Source of the DNA: Aliidiomarina soli | Lineage (GTDB): Bacteria; Pseudomonadota; Gammaproteobacteria; Enterobacterales; Alteromonadaceae | Reading direction: 5' to 3' | Length of the DNA stretch: 64,000 nt | Assembly: GCF_003986975.1 (NCBI RefSeq) | Contig: NZ_PIPO01000001.1 | Location: 124,001-188,000, forward strand | Made by a program: the position numbers and the translations under genes | Part shown: positions 39,322 through 48,467 of the stretch, one piece after another | How the letters are laid out: every line of letters starts with the position of its first letter | Position numbering within the stretch: position 1 is the stretch's first letter | The notes under the pieces: generated by a model | The model's input: the letters and a program-made list of their open reading frames with translations, nothing else | Told to the model about the DNA's origin: nothing | The model's database searches: none

Positions 39322-39446
39322 AGTTATTCCTTCCTTGACCAAGGTCAGTGGTTGTAAATGATTGGTCAAGGATAGCCTGAATGGATGCCTGCGTCAGGCG
39401 TTCACTGCTATATTTTATCGAACATACAGATCGCCGGAGATGAAGA

Positions 39447-40454
39447 ATGCGTGCTTTTAATAGCTTGTTGCTGCTTGTTTTTTTACTGATAGGCCTGAGC
39501 GGATGTGCTCAGCGGCCGGCCCCCGAAGAACCCGCCCCCGAAGTTATTGAGGAGGCTGAGGAGCCGGTTGAGATAACAGAGCCAGGTCCGGAAGCGCAGT
39601 TGCTGCAGGAACCGATCCGGTTTTACCTTGATATTGCATATGCTGGGACCAACAATCCGCGGCAACGCTTAGATATACTGGTTCCGGACGAGCCGAATTA
39701 CGTCCCTATGCCAGCGGTGATCTATTTACATAGCGGCGACTGGCGTTCAGGCAACAAAAGTGAGGCGCAACAAGCGATGATGGCGCTGCTCCACCGTGGT
39801 GATTATGCGGTTATAGCGGTCGGTTACCGATTGACTGACGAGTCGATTTGGCCGGCCCAGCTGCATGACGTGAAGGCGGCTATCCGATGGGTGCGGGCCC
39901 GTGCTGACGACTATGGTATAGACCCGCAACGTCTTGCATTGTGGGGAGACGGTGCGGGAGGGCACTTGGCCTTAATGGCTGGAGTGACCAACCAGGCGCA
40001 GGACATGGCCGGCAATCTCGGTGCCTATACTCATATCCGTAGCGATGTTTTAGCGGTGGTGAACGAGGGGGGCGTGACGGATATCAATGCGCTGCTAAGC
40101 CAGTCCAGCGAGATTGACCGGGCCAGTGCGACTGCGCCGGAAGCGGGTTTGGTAGGAGGGCTATTACGCGAGAATGTGGATATAGCCAGCGCCGCTTCTC
40201 CAGTTCATTATGTGCGTGAGACAACCCCTCCGGTGCTAAGTGTATACCGGATGGAGGACACTATGGTTCCTCATCAGCAAGGCCCATTACTGCACGGTCG
40301 GCTGGATGATGCCGAGCAGGAACATTATTTGCTGACCGTGATCGGCGACGACAATGAAGCAAAAAGGACCGAGGTGAAAGAGCGTATTTATGCATTTTTG
40401 GACCGAATTCTGTTGGGGCGCAACCTGCGGGTTAATCCAGCTGTCATCGACTAA
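39447..40454 (+). CDS. Lipoprotein with alpha/beta-hydrolase fold lacking catalytic residues
   Basis: A lipoprotein signal ends in LSGC (Cys20), followed by a Pro/Glu-rich linker to about residue 50. The rest follows the BD-FAE/esterase-like alpha/beta hydrolases: oxyanion-region LHSGDW at 94-99 and RWVRARADDYGIDPQRLALWG. The nucleophile elbow, normally GxSAGG, reads GDGAGG (167-172), so serine is replaced by glycine. An acid-like Asp271 (MEDTMVP) remains, but the expected His is absent (GDDN at 300-303). It is therefore probably not a conventional hydrolase; a binding or scaffold role is possible. AGATGAAG precedes the ATG. Confidence 0.8.
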   Translation: MRAFNSLLLLVFLLIGLSGCAQRPAPEEPAPEVIEEAEEPVEITEPGPEAQLLQEPIRFYLDIAYAGTNNPRQRLDILVPDEPNYVPMPAVIYLHSGDWRSGNKSEAQQAMMALLHRGDYAVIAVGYRLTDESIWPAQLHDVKAAIRWVRARADDYGIDPQRLALWGDGAGGHLALMAGVTNQAQDMAGNLGAYTHIRSDVLAVVNEGGVTDINALLSQSSEIDRASATAPEAGLVGGLLRENVDIASAASPVHYVRETTPPVLSVYRMEDTMVPHQQGPLLHGRLDDAEQEHYLLTVIGDDNEAKRTEVKERIYAFLDRILLGRNLRVNPAVID

Positions 40455-40563
40455 CGCGCTGAATACATTGAATCAGTCACGTGAACTGCGTACACTTGTT
40501 ACATCGATTTAACATGGCATGGCATGGATTGCCGAACAATGATTACGCAGAGGAAGGTGAAGG

Positions 40564-40983
40564 GTGGTGAAACAAGTGTTAACGGTGGATAGTGTGCTGC
40601 TGCATGGTCGTAAGTGGTCAGCATTTTATTTGGCGCCTGTGGTATTTATATTGCTGTATACCGTAATGTCGCTACTGACCGGAGAGCGGGACATTAGTGG
40701 TCCGATGGTCCTTACTGCGTATGCAATTGGCGTGGTGTTGGCTACTTTTGCACAACTTGTGGTATTTGCCAGCAGTACCTGGATGCGCCAAAATCGGGCA
40801 TGGAGCGTGCTGATCGTGGCGGGGCCGGTTTTTGTCCTTGGCCTGTGGCTGAGTTTTAACGTTCATTCGGCGTTCGATGCAGGTTATATGGCCCTTATCG
40901 TCGGGGTTGTGATAGCCGAAGGACTGAAACAACGAGCACTTTCTTCAGTTCCGGCCGTATGTCGCCCTGGACGGTCATTGTAA
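40564..40983 (+). CDS. Four-helix membrane protein of unknown function
   Basis: Not recognised. A 139-residue protein with four hydrophobic segments, about residues 20-38, 50-73, 81-100 and 108-124, and little outside them. It starts at one of two consecutive GTG codons (40564 or 40567), preceded by GAGGAAGG. It lies 110 bp after the lipoprotein gene and 31 bp before the methyltransferase gene, so it could be expressed with either. Confidence 0.7.
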   Translation: MVKQVLTVDSVLLHGRKWSAFYLAPVVFILLYTVMSLLTGERDISGPMVLTAYAIGVVLATFAQLVVFASSTWMRQNRAWSVLIVAGPVFVLGLWLSFNVHSAFDAGYMALIVGVVIAEGLKQRALSSVPAVCRPGRSL

Positions 40984-41014
40984 TTTCACTGCGCTGGTTT
41001 GTTGTGGGGCGTCT

Positions 41015-42217
41015 ATGTCTTCAGTCTGTTTGTCACCCTATGCAGATCGTCTGGCCATCTATGCACAGCTTCTTGTAGCGTATCAGTCCTACTGGCGCTT
41101 CGAGCCCTTTGTGCAGACAAGCGGTGAGGGTGCGCCCTGGCAGCATGAGGCACTATTATCCCGTCTTAATGCCCTGGATGCTGCCCAAATCGACCAGATA
41201 GATGAGTCAGCAGTCGCCCAGCAGGCATTCTTTGCTGACTTTTTTGCTGAGATCTTCGCGTTGCCTCCCATCACTCAACCCAGTTCGGACCAGCAAAGCG
41301 GGTTCCCATTCTGGTTAACCAATGGCATTGGTGGTCGTAAGCTGTCACAAATCCAGGCGTTTCTGGCTGCTGTGCCGCCGCTTTCCGGCACGGCATTGGA
41401 GTGGTGTGCCGGCAAAGGTCATCTTGGCCGGTTGCTGAATTATAGTCAGGGTGTCGCGGTGCAGAGTGTGGAATGGCAAGCGTCATTATGTGCAGCAGGA
41501 CAGGCACTGGCATTGCAGCATGATTGTCAGCAGCACTTTACTCAGCTCGATGTCTTGACTGAATCGGTGGATGACGTTGTTAATCGCGTTGACCATGCGC
41601 TCGCACTGCATGCATGCGGTGATCTGCATCGGCGGTTACTGGAGGCTGGCAGCTCGAGCGGGCTTGAGAGCTTGCATATTGCTCCCTGTTGTTATCATTT
41701 AACGGCGGCGGATGTTTACCAGCCTTTGTCTGCAACGGGTCAAAAAAACGACCTTGGATTATCGAAAAGCGAGCTAAAACTGGCAGTGCAGGGGCAGGTG
41801 ACAGCAGGCGAACGAGTTCGTCGGCTGCGACACAGGGAAACCCTGTGGCGATTAATCTATCAGCTCGCCCGGGAGCGTTATTTGGGTGATCCTGAGTACC
41901 GCTCATTACCTTCGGTTAATAAGAAATGGTTTAGCGGGGAGATTGTCGATTTTCTGCAGTGGGCTTGCCAGCAGCACGGTTGGCAATGGCCGCAGCAGGC
42001 GACAATTGACCCCTTGTACACGGATGCCCGTCAGCGGCAACTTGGGATTCAGCGTCTTGAACTAGTGCGGCATGTATTCCGACGCCCGTTAGAAAAGTAC
42101 CTGATACTCGATCGTGCGGCATTTTTAGAAGAGCAGGGCTATCAGGTTAAGGTGACAGAGTTCTGTGACTACCGTGTATCGCCGCGTAATTTTTTAATTC
42201 AGGCACGCAAATCCTGA
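41015..42217 (+). CDS. SAM-dependent methyltransferase (Methyltransf_32 type)
   Basis: A 400-residue protein with a Rossmann methyltransferase core. The SAM motif is ALEWCAGKGHLGRLL near residue 127, and ALHACGDLHRRLLEAG near residue 190 is characteristic of the Methyltransf_32 group. A cysteine-containing APCCYHL segment follows. The N-terminal 100 and C-terminal 120 residues are helical and unassigned. Members of this group include RNA and small-molecule methyltransferases; I cannot choose the substrate. The stretch after its stop (42218-42407) holds no convincing gene. Confidence 0.83.
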   Translation: MSSVCLSPYADRLAIYAQLLVAYQSYWRFEPFVQTSGEGAPWQHEALLSRLNALDAAQIDQIDESAVAQQAFFADFFAEIFALPPITQPSSDQQSGFPFWLTNGIGGRKLSQIQAFLAAVPPLSGTALEWCAGKGHLGRLLNYSQGVAVQSVEWQASLCAAGQALALQHDCQQHFTQLDVLTESVDDVVNRVDHALALHACGDLHRRLLEAGSSSGLESLHIAPCCYHLTAADVYQPLSATGQKNDLGLSKSELKLAVQGQVTAGERVRRLRHRETLWRLIYQLARERYLGDPEYRSLPSVNKKWFSGEIVDFLQWACQQHGWQWPQQATIDPLYTDARQRQLGIQRLELVRHVFRRPLEKYLILDRAAFLEEQGYQVKVTEFCDYRVSPRNFLIQARKS

Positions 42218-42407
42218 AAGAAAGATATACCGATTAAATGATTGATGGAGCACTCTCACCCCACCAACCTGATACCATCTTCAGATCATGATCCACCAAG
42301 GTGCAGGGGGTGATTGAAGGATTCCTTTTTCACATACTCATGCAGCACTTCCCCATTGGCATTGTCCCTGCCTCATCTGCGGATATGCGAACAAGATGTA
42401 AGTCTAG

Positions 42408-43154
42408 TTACAAGTTGAGTAAGCGAGATAGTTGAACGATAAAGTCCCGACCTGGATTTATACCGGAGGTGCCAAACCGTTCCTCGTACACCGCGAAGGC
42501 GAGGTCCTGCCGCCTGCGTGAACGCTCCAGGTCTGCATTTGACAATGCCTCCGGCAGCTCTGAAAGCGTGACTTCGGTGCAGTAGCAGGGGGCACCGCAT
42601 TGCTGGCGCCATGAGTCCGCTATCGTCCCGGCATCATAGGCATCAAAGCCCGACTCTTCGACCAGTGCCATTGCCACGTCCCGGTCACGTTCACGATCCG
42701 CCGCAACGGGAGCGGCGACACGTTCCGGGTGGTCTGCAGGCCGGTTCATCTCTTTGAGTGTTGCGGAATAAATCGAATTCCACGCCTTTGCGATAGGACG
42801 GCCTAGTTTTTCGGTCACCCAGACGCTATCAGGCTTACCTTTTTCGATCGCCTCAATCCTGTCATCGCGCATAGGAATGTAATTTGACGTATCTATCACC
42901 ACCGTCTCAGCGGGAAGCTCGGCCAGCACCGGCGCGAGATCCGGAATCCGGATGAAAGGAATCGAGAGGATCAGCACGTCAATATCGGTTAAGGCTTCTT
43001 CCTTCGTAACTGCATGAGCACCCGTGGATAGCACGTCCGGGTCGATTGTTTCCGGCCCACGTGAGTTCGCTACCTTGACGGTATGGCCGCAAGCGCTGAA
43101 ACGGCGAGCCAGAGTTCCGCCAATAAATCCACTGCCCAAAATTCCAATTTTCAT
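42408..43154 (-). CDS. F420-type NADP oxidoreductase paralog B
   Basis: A 248-residue protein with an N-terminal NAD(P)-binding domain (GILGSGFIGGTLARRF; NSRG at the end of beta-2 suggests NADP) of the family named for F420-dependent NADP reductase. It is a clear paralog of the gene immediately upstream, sharing SVWV-x-E-x-x-G-x-P-I-x-KA and SWRQQ-x-G-x-P-x-YC. Gammaproteobacteria generally lack F420, so another flavin or a carbonyl substrate is more likely. It lies 30 bp after its paralog, under the MarR-type regulator. Confidence 0.82.
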   Translation of the reverse strand: MKIGILGSGFIGGTLARRFSACGHTVKVANSRGPETIDPDVLSTGAHAVTKEEALTDIDVLILSIPFIRIPDLAPVLAELPAETVVIDTSNYIPMRDDRIEAIEKGKPDSVWVTEKLGRPIAKAWNSIYSATLKEMNRPADHPERVAAPVAADRERDRDVAMALVEESGFDAYDAGTIADSWRQQCGAPCYCTEVTLSELPEALSNADLERSRRRQDLAFAVYEERFGTSGINPGRDFIVQLSRLLNL

Positions 43155-43184
43155 AATGTAATCCTCAACGTTGGTTGTCTCGAC

Positions 43185-43931
43185 TCAGTCATCGGAATGT
43201 ACCGAACGATTCATGTTGATGATGTCGGCATGACTCGGCGTGGAGCCAAGCTGTCCGAAGCGCTTGAATACTTCTTGGAGGACACTGGGTGCCTTGCCGG
43301 GAACCGCTTCATTCAAAGCTTTGCGCATCATCTCCGCGTCATAATCACAGCAGTAGCTAGGGGTGCCGGGCTGCTGACGCCAGGATTCCGACAGCAAACC
43401 TCCGTCGACCGGGTCGAAGCCGATCTCGTTTACGATGTCCATGACCATCTGCTTGGATTGGGCGTCATCCCCGGCCACGGCCACAGCGATACGATCGGGC
43501 GATCCAGACGGACGGCCAAGTTCGGCGAGTGAATGGGCAAGAATGTTGTTAAAGGCTTTGATGATGGGGTGGCCGATCTGCTCGGAGACCCAGACGCTTT
43601 CGACTTTTCCGTCGTCGAGCTCGGAAATGTTGGGGTCCCGGAGGTCAGGATAGTAATTGCCCGTATCGATGATCGGGGCGTTCTTATCCAACTCATCGAA
43701 CAGGTCCTTGGGGAGTTCCGCCACGGCAGAAAGCGGGATTGAGAGGATCACGAGTTCTGCACCCCTGACGGCCCCATGGGCATTCGCCGGAATGGCGCCA
43801 ATTTCGTCGGCGAAGGGACGCACAGCCTCTGCTCCTTTTGAGTTGGCAACGCGAACTTCATGCCCTGACTCGCTGAGTTTGCGAGCAAGTGTGCCGCCGA
43901 TACTACCAATGCCGATGATACCAATTTTCAT
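43185..43931 (-). CDS. F420-type NADP oxidoreductase paralog A
   Basis: A 248-residue protein with the dinucleotide motif GIIGIGSIGGTLARKL and NSKG after beta-2, as in NADP-preferring members of the F420 oxidoreductase family. The C-terminal half contains SESWRQQPGTPSYC, shared with paralog B. I start it at the ATG at 43931 with AGGAG five bases upstream; the in-frame extension to 44027 overlaps the regulator. The spacing of 34 bp from the regulator and 30 bp to paralog B indicates one operon. Confidence 0.84.
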   Translation of the reverse strand: MKIGIIGIGSIGGTLARKLSESGHEVRVANSKGAEAVRPFADEIGAIPANAHGAVRGAELVILSIPLSAVAELPKDLFDELDKNAPIIDTGNYYPDLRDPNISELDDGKVESVWVSEQIGHPIIKAFNNILAHSLAELGRPSGSPDRIAVAVAGDDAQSKQMVMDIVNEIGFDPVDGGLLSESWRQQPGTPSYCCDYDAEMMRKALNEAVPGKAPSVLQEVFKRFGQLGSTPSHADIINMNRSVHSDD

Positions 43932-43965
43932 ATGTGCTCCTTTCAGTGTGATTTGATCGTATGTC

Positions 43966-44400
43966 TTAAGAGTCAGCCAACGGACGGCCGAGGCCATCAA
44001 GCGTAAGACGCAGCGTTTCGAGTTCATCTGCGGTTAGCTGGCAGGCCACTCTAATTTTGTCGGGTATACCGCGAAGTTCCTCTTCCATGCCTCTGCTATG
44101 CATGGAAAGATCGATTAAAACCCGACGTTCATCCGAAGGGTCACGCGTGCGGGTGAGCACACCAGCAGCTTGTAGTCGTTTGAGCAGCGGCGTCAGGGTG
44201 CCTGTTTCCATATCCAGGCGGGTACATAGCTCACCAACCGATAGTGGTGCACCATTCAGCAGCTCTAGTGTGACCAAATACTGCGAGAAAGTCAGACCCA
44301 GTGGTTCAAGAAAGGGTTTGTGCAATCGGACCATTCGGTTCGCGGCAGCGTGAAGGGCAAAGGAGAGCTCCGAGGCAACACTCCGTGGTATTTTTGTCAT
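43966..44400 (-). CDS. MarR/OhrR-like regulator without the sensing cysteine
   Basis: A 144-residue winged-helix regulator closest in pattern to OhrR, the organic-hydroperoxide sensor. The wing segment SDERRVLIDLS and recognition helix TGTLTPLLKRL are clear. In OhrR the peroxide-reactive Cys lies in LCFALY near residue 15; here that position is Ser13 (LSFALH). The tyrosines that contact the oxidised Cys also appear replaced (LHKPF and LTFSQYL). A cysteine at the second conserved OhrR position remains (Cys120), plus Cys59. It is the first gene of the operon with the two oxidoreductases and probably represses its own promoter. Confidence 0.85.
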   Translation of the reverse strand: MTKIPRSVASELSFALHAAANRMVRLHKPFLEPLGLTFSQYLVTLELLNGAPLSVGELCTRLDMETGTLTPLLKRLQAAGVLTRTRDPSDERRVLIDLSMHSRGMEEELRGIPDKIRVACQLTADELETLRLTLDGLGRPLADS

Positions 44401-44417
44401 TTACGTAGCTCGCTATA

Positions 44418-44433
44418 ATGTAGTGTGCTACAT
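44418..44433. promoter_or_regulatory. Palindromic operator of the MarR-type operon
   Basis: A perfect 6-bp inverted repeat with a 4-bp centre (ATGTAG-TGTG-CTACAT) lies immediately downstream of the -10 of the operon promoter and 18 bp before the regulator ATG. This is a good position for autorepression. Confidence 0.7.
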
Positions 44434-44462
44434 ATATTGAGAGAGAGAAGGACTCATGTCAA
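44434..44462 (-). promoter_or_regulatory. Promoter of the MarR-type operon
   Basis: A perfect TTGACA -35 (44457-44462) is 17 bp from CAATAT (44434-44439) on the leftward strand. The palindrome at 44418-44433 covers the expected transcription start. Confidence 0.72.
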
Positions 44463-44477
44463 ATTTTTTCCGGATAC

Positions 44478-44504
44478 AAAAAAAAGCAGCTCAGTTGAGC
44501 TGCT
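44478..44504 (-). terminator. Rho-independent terminator of prs
   Basis: An 8-bp stem (44485-44492 with 44497-44504, 4-nt loop) is followed on the leftward strand by eight T. It lies 28 bp after the prs stop and only about 15 bp before the -35 of the MarR-type promoter. Confidence 0.9.
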
Positions 44505-44532
44505 TCGTCGATAGAGCCTTGCCAGTTCCGCG

Positions 44533-45480
44533 CTAGTATTCGAACATCGCAGAAATGGACTCTTCATTGCTCACCCGGCGCAATGCTTCTGAGAGCATTC
44601 CACTGAGGGTAAGCTGAGTCACGATCCCGGTCTCCACCATGCGTGGGTCCAACGGAATAGAGTCAGTCACCACCACTTCATCGATATCGCAGTTGCTTAG
44701 GTTTTCAACCGCGTTGCCGGAGAATACCGGGTGGGTTGCATAGGCAAAAACCCGTTTAGCACCATGTTTTTTCAGTGCTTCGGCTGCTTTGCAAAGCGTG
44801 CCGCCGGTATCAATCATGTCGTCGACCATGATGCAGTCACGACCCGCGACATCACCAATAATGTGCATGACCTGCGATTCGTTTGCTTTTGGACGACGCT
44901 TATCAATGATCGCCAGATCGGCATCATTCATCAGTTTAGCCATCGCACGGGCGCGCACTACGCCACCGATATCCGGTGACACCATGACTGGATTATCAAA
45001 CTGCTGTTGTTTCATATGTTCGAGTAAGACAGGGCTACCAAACACATTGTCGACTGGAACATCAAAGAAACCCTGAATCTGCTCAGCATGCAAGTCGACG
45101 GTCAGTACCCGGTCAACACCTACACTGGAGAGAAAGTCAGCAACTACTTTTGCGGTGATAGGAACCCGTGCAGAACGCACACGACGGTCCTGACGCGCAT
45201 AGCCAAAGTAAGGCATAACGGCGGTGATACGTCCGGCAGAAGCACGACGAAGTGCGTCGACCATGACAATCAGTTCCATTAAATTATCGTTGGTAGGGTT
45301 GCAGGTGGACTGGACAATGAAAACGTCAGCACCACGAACATTTTCGTTGATTTGAACACTTATTTCACCGTCGCTGAAGCGGCCTACGTCCGCCTCCCCT
45401 AGTTTAATATAGAGTCTGTCGGCGATCTTTCGGGCTAACTCTGGTGTGGCATTACCAGCAAAAAGCTTCATGTCAGGCAC
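44533..45480 (-). CDS. prs: Ribose-phosphate pyrophosphokinase
   Basis: Makes PRPP from ribose 5-phosphate and ATP for purine, pyrimidine, NAD, His and Trp synthesis. At 315 residues it is the E. coli length. [12 protein letters not shown] and the PRPP-binding loop [16 protein letters not shown] are present, with [13 protein letters not shown] at the start. It lies 33 bp after ispE and before a strong terminator. Confidence 0.98.
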   Translation of the reverse strand: MPDMKLFAGNATPELARKIADRLYIKLGEADVGRFSDGEISVQINENVRGADVFIVQSTCNPTNDNLMELIVMVDALRRASAGRITAVMPYFGYARQDRRVRSARVPITAKVVADFLSSVGVDRVLTVDLHAEQIQGFFDVPVDNVFGSPVLLEHMKQQQFDNPVMVSPDIGGVVRARAMAKLMNDADLAIIDKRRPKANESQVMHIIGDVAGRDCIMVDDMIDTGGTLCKAAEALKKHGAKRVFAYATHPVFSGNAVENLSNCDIDEVVVTDSIPLDPRMVETGIVTQLTLSGMLSEALRRVSNEESISAMFEY

Positions 45481-45513
45481 GCATTACCTCGACCAAATTG
45501 TAGTGGGTTAAGT

Positions 45514-46368
45514 TTAACCAGTATGCAAAGCCTGCCACGCAGGGGAGGTGTTCAACCCTTGCGCAACAAAACCACTGAACTCGGCGGGAAGTTCAGCCAG
45601 AGCCTTTTGTGCAGCCGCTTGGTTTTCAAAACAACCAAATACACAGGCTCCGGTACCAGTCATTCGGGTCGGCGCGTATTCTAACAACCACTGCAGTGCT
45701 TTGGCAACCGGCGGGTAAAGTGTACTTACCAGTTGCTGACAGTCGTTGCGATACATTAGCCAATGCCGCGCCTGACGTTTGATTCTGCTACTATCACGCG
45801 GTAAATCAGGGTGTTGAAATATGTCTGCGGTGCTCACATGAACCCCAGGGTTGATTACCAGGTACCAGCTTTCTTTTGGCTGTGCAGGGTAGAGGTTTTC
45901 ACCTATACCCTGCGCCAGTGCTGCGCGGCCAAATAAAAACACCGGCACGTCGGCGCCCAGTTGAAGGCCGATATCGGCGAGTTGCTGGGGCGTCAGGTTT
46001 AGTTGCCAGAGCCTGTTCAAGGCGAGCAAGGTCGTGGCTGCATCGGATGAACCGCCGCCGAGGCCTCCACCCATCGGAATCTTTTTGTCCAGCGTAATCT
46101 GCACACCAAGCGAGGTATCCTGGCGATGTGGCAAAAGTAAAAGCGCGGCACGGTAGACCAGGTTGTCGTCGGTGGTGACTTCTGTGAGCCCGCTGGTCAG
46201 ACTAATAGTGCCGTCGTTGGTGAGGGTAAAGTGCAGTTCATCGCTAATTGAGAGGAACTGAAATAAGGTTTCCAATTCGTGATAGCCATCGTTACGACGG
46301 CCGACAATGTGTAAGAACAGATTTAATTTAGCTGGCGCGGGTAACGTCAACTCGGTGGAGGAATCCAT
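45514..46368 (-). CDS. ispE: 4-diphosphocytidyl-2-C-methyl-D-erythritol kinase
   Basis: GHMP kinase of the non-mevalonate isoprenoid pathway. The ATP-binding loop PMGGGLGGGSSDAATTL is near residue 95, the N-terminal PAPAKLNLFLHIVGRR is family-typical, and MTGTGACVFG is near residue 236. It has 284 residues. It lies 3 bp after lolB, the usual lolB-ispE-prs order. Confidence 0.96.
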   Translation of the reverse strand: MDSSTELTLPAPAKLNLFLHIVGRRNDGYHELETLFQFLSISDELHFTLTNDGTISLTSGLTEVTTDDNLVYRAALLLLPHRQDTSLGVQITLDKKIPMGGGLGGGSSDAATTLLALNRLWQLNLTPQQLADIGLQLGADVPVFLFGRAALAQGIGENLYPAQPKESWYLVINPGVHVSTADIFQHPDLPRDSSRIKRQARHWLMYRNDCQQLVSTLYPPVAKALQWLLEYAPTRMTGTGACVFGCFENQAAAQKALAELPAEFSGFVAQGLNTSPAWQALHTG

Positions 46369-46371
46369 GGG

Positions 46372-47028
46372 TTACTGCATCTCCGAAACGGATGGTGACT
46401 GAACGGTCCAACGCGAAATACTGAGGCGAATTTCATAATCCGCGGAGCGCATTTCCAGTTGGTGTGGCAATTGATAGGGAGCATTGCTGGCAGACTGATA
46501 ACGGCGTAATTCAATTTCCCAACTGGTGGTTGCATAGGTATCGGTTATGTCCGCCTCGTACTGAGCCAGCGTGCCGTCTTCATAATAGCGCGGATTAATG
46601 ATCCGGGCATCCGGAATGCGGCCCAGCAGAGCATCCTCTATTAACTCAATCGGTAAAACAACATTGAGATGAATGGCAAGCAGTGATTCAATGTCCGCCG
46701 CAACGAACTCGTTGCCCTGGTTATCGGTCAGGCGAGCTTCTCCGGAGGACTCTTCGACCCGCGCCAGGGTGCCGCGTAACGGGTGTGAAATACGAATAGC
46801 GCGACTGTCAGCCTGGTGTTGCCAGCGCATGCTGGCACTTTGTCTGTCATCTTCAAGATGATTAATAAATGCCATCCGCGACTGGAATTCCCAGCCTTCG
46901 ATATGACTGAGCTGACGTTGATGGGCAGCAATGGTTGCTGCATCAATGTTGCTTTTATCAACTGAAGGCGGGGCACTGGCACAACCGCTGATAGTTACGA
47001 GTAGAATAAGGATTGCTAATGAGCGCAT
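46372..47028 (-). CDS. lolB: Outer-membrane lipoprotein receptor LolB
   Basis: Accepts lipoproteins from the carrier LolA and inserts them into the outer membrane. A short signal ends in ISGC (Cys16). The mature 200 residues show the family pattern, with GWEFQSRMAF and ARVEESSGEARLTDNQG. It is the first gene of the lolB-ispE-prs operon, divergent from hemA. Confidence 0.94.
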   Translation of the reverse strand: MRSLAILILLVTISGCASAPPSVDKSNIDAATIAAHQRQLSHIEGWEFQSRMAFINHLEDDRQSASMRWQHQADSRAIRISHPLRGTLARVEESSGEARLTDNQGNEFVAADIESLLAIHLNVVLPIELIEDALLGRIPDARIINPRYYEDGTLAQYEADITDTYATTSWEIELRRYQSASNAPYQLPHQLEMRSADYEIRLSISRWTVQSPSVSEMQ

Positions 47029-47058
47029 GAGTGTCCTTGCTGGTAGATGCCGGTAAAG

Positions 47059-47087
47059 TTGACCACGAAAGCGACCTTGCTTTCAAT
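47059..47087 (+). promoter_or_regulatory. Candidate hemA promoter
   Basis: TTGACC (47059-47064) and TTCAAT (47082-47087) are 17 bp apart in the 129-bp lolB-hemA gap. A TACAAT at 47104-47109 is an alternative -10 without a good -35. Confidence 0.4.
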
Positions 47088-47157
47088 AGCCTGTGCTTTG
47101 CAATACAATACAGCCTTAATTTTTTTAATTAATCGAGCGTCGGTAACCGCCTCTTCT

Positions 47158-48405
47158 ATGACCATCTTAGCACTCGGTGTAAACCATAAAACAGCAACCG
47201 TTGAAGTCCGCGAAAAAGTAGCCTTTGCTGCGGACCAACTGGAAGTTGCATTGCAGTCGTTAACACAGCTTGGTCACGTGTCTGAGAGCGTGATTGTGTC
47301 GACCTGCAATCGTACAGAGCTGTACTGCCATCTGGAGCAGGATGATCTGACGCCTGTTATTGAATGGCTGGCTGCGTTTCATCAGGTCCCGGTGAGCGAA
47401 CTCAATCAATATCTCTACCAGCACGCCGATGAGCAGGCGGTAAACCATCTGATGGCGGTTGCGGCCGGTCTGGATTCGTTGGTTCTGGGTGAGCCGCAGA
47501 TCCTTGGCCAGGTCAAGCAAGCCTACCAGCAGGCGAAAGAAGCGGGCACCGTAGGTACTATCTTTGAACGCCTGTTCCAGTCAACCTTTTCGGTCGCGAA
47601 AGATGTTCGTACCAACACTGAGGTGGGACAAAATGCGGTGTCGGTCGCCTTTGCTGCGGTTAATCTGGCGAAACATATTTTTTCCAGCCTGAGTAAAGCT
47701 ACGGTGTTGCTGGTTGGTGCGGGTGAAACCGCTGAACTGGCGGCGCGCCACCTGAGCGAACAAGGGGTGGCTAAGATGCTGATCGCGAATCGCACGCGCT
47801 CACGAGGTGAAGCACTGGCGGCCACTGTGGGTGGCGAAGCCCATTCGCTCAGCGATCTGCATTCATTGTTGCCACAGGCTGATATCGTGATTTCTTCGAC
47901 CGCCAGCCCATTGCCAATTGTCGGCAAGGGCCTGGTCGAAAGTGCAGTGAAAAAACGCCGTCACCGACCTATGCTATTGATTGATCTGGCAGTACCTCGG
48001 GACATCGAAGAGCAGGTCGGCGAGCTGGATGATGTTTTCCTGTACACGGTTGATGATTTACAGAGTATTGTCAGTGCAAATCGAAAACAACGGGAAACCG
48101 AAGCGGCCACCGCACGGGAGATGATCACCCAACAGGCTGCTGCATTCAGCGCCTGGCTACGCAGTCTGAACAGCGTTGATTTATTGCGTCGTTACCGACA
48201 AAGCAATGAGGCTGTTGCGGAACAGGTATTGCAGCGTGCGATGAGTTCACTGGCATCCGGCAAACGGCCTGAAGATGTATTGCAGGAACTCAGCACGCGG
48301 TTGACCAACACCTTAATGCATACGCCGACCCGCGCGATCCAGGAAGCTGGACGCCAGGGGGATGTCACGGCGTTGGCAGCGTACCAAAAATTAATTAAAA
48401 ATTAG
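47158..48405 (+). CDS. hemA: Glutamyl-tRNA reductase
   Basis: First committed enzyme of tetrapyrrole synthesis by the C5 route; reduces glutamyl-tRNA to glutamate-1-semialdehyde. The catalytic cysteine is Cys50 in [12 protein letters not shown]. The NADPH domain starts near residue 180 ([16 protein letters not shown]) and a C-terminal dimerisation helix follows. I start it at the ATG at 47158 ([13 protein letters not shown]), giving 415 residues, as in E. coli. It is followed by prfA and prmC, the conserved order. Confidence 0.97.
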   Translation: MTILALGVNHKTATVEVREKVAFAADQLEVALQSLTQLGHVSESVIVSTCNRTELYCHLEQDDLTPVIEWLAAFHQVPVSELNQYLYQHADEQAVNHLMAVAAGLDSLVLGEPQILGQVKQAYQQAKEAGTVGTIFERLFQSTFSVAKDVRTNTEVGQNAVSVAFAAVNLAKHIFSSLSKATVLLVGAGETAELAARHLSEQGVAKMLIANRTRSRGEALAATVGGEAHSLSDLHSLLPQADIVISSTASPLPIVGKGLVESAVKKRRHRPMLLIDLAVPRDIEEQVGELDDVFLYTVDDLQSIVSANRKQRETEAATAREMITQQAAAFSAWLRSLNSVDLLRRYRQSNEAVAEQVLQRAMSSLASGKRPEDVLQELSTRLTNTLMHTPTRAIQEAGRQGDVTALAAYQKLIKN

Positions 48406-48467
48406 CAGGTGGCAGGCCGCAAAATGGTAGTGCCTGGCAAACCTCCGATCTCAGCACAGGAATCAGC

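Noticed and set aside
44414-44419. TATAAT on the rightward strand as a promoter
   Set aside because: No -35 is properly spaced and no rightward gene follows; it overlaps the leader of the MarR-type operon by chance.
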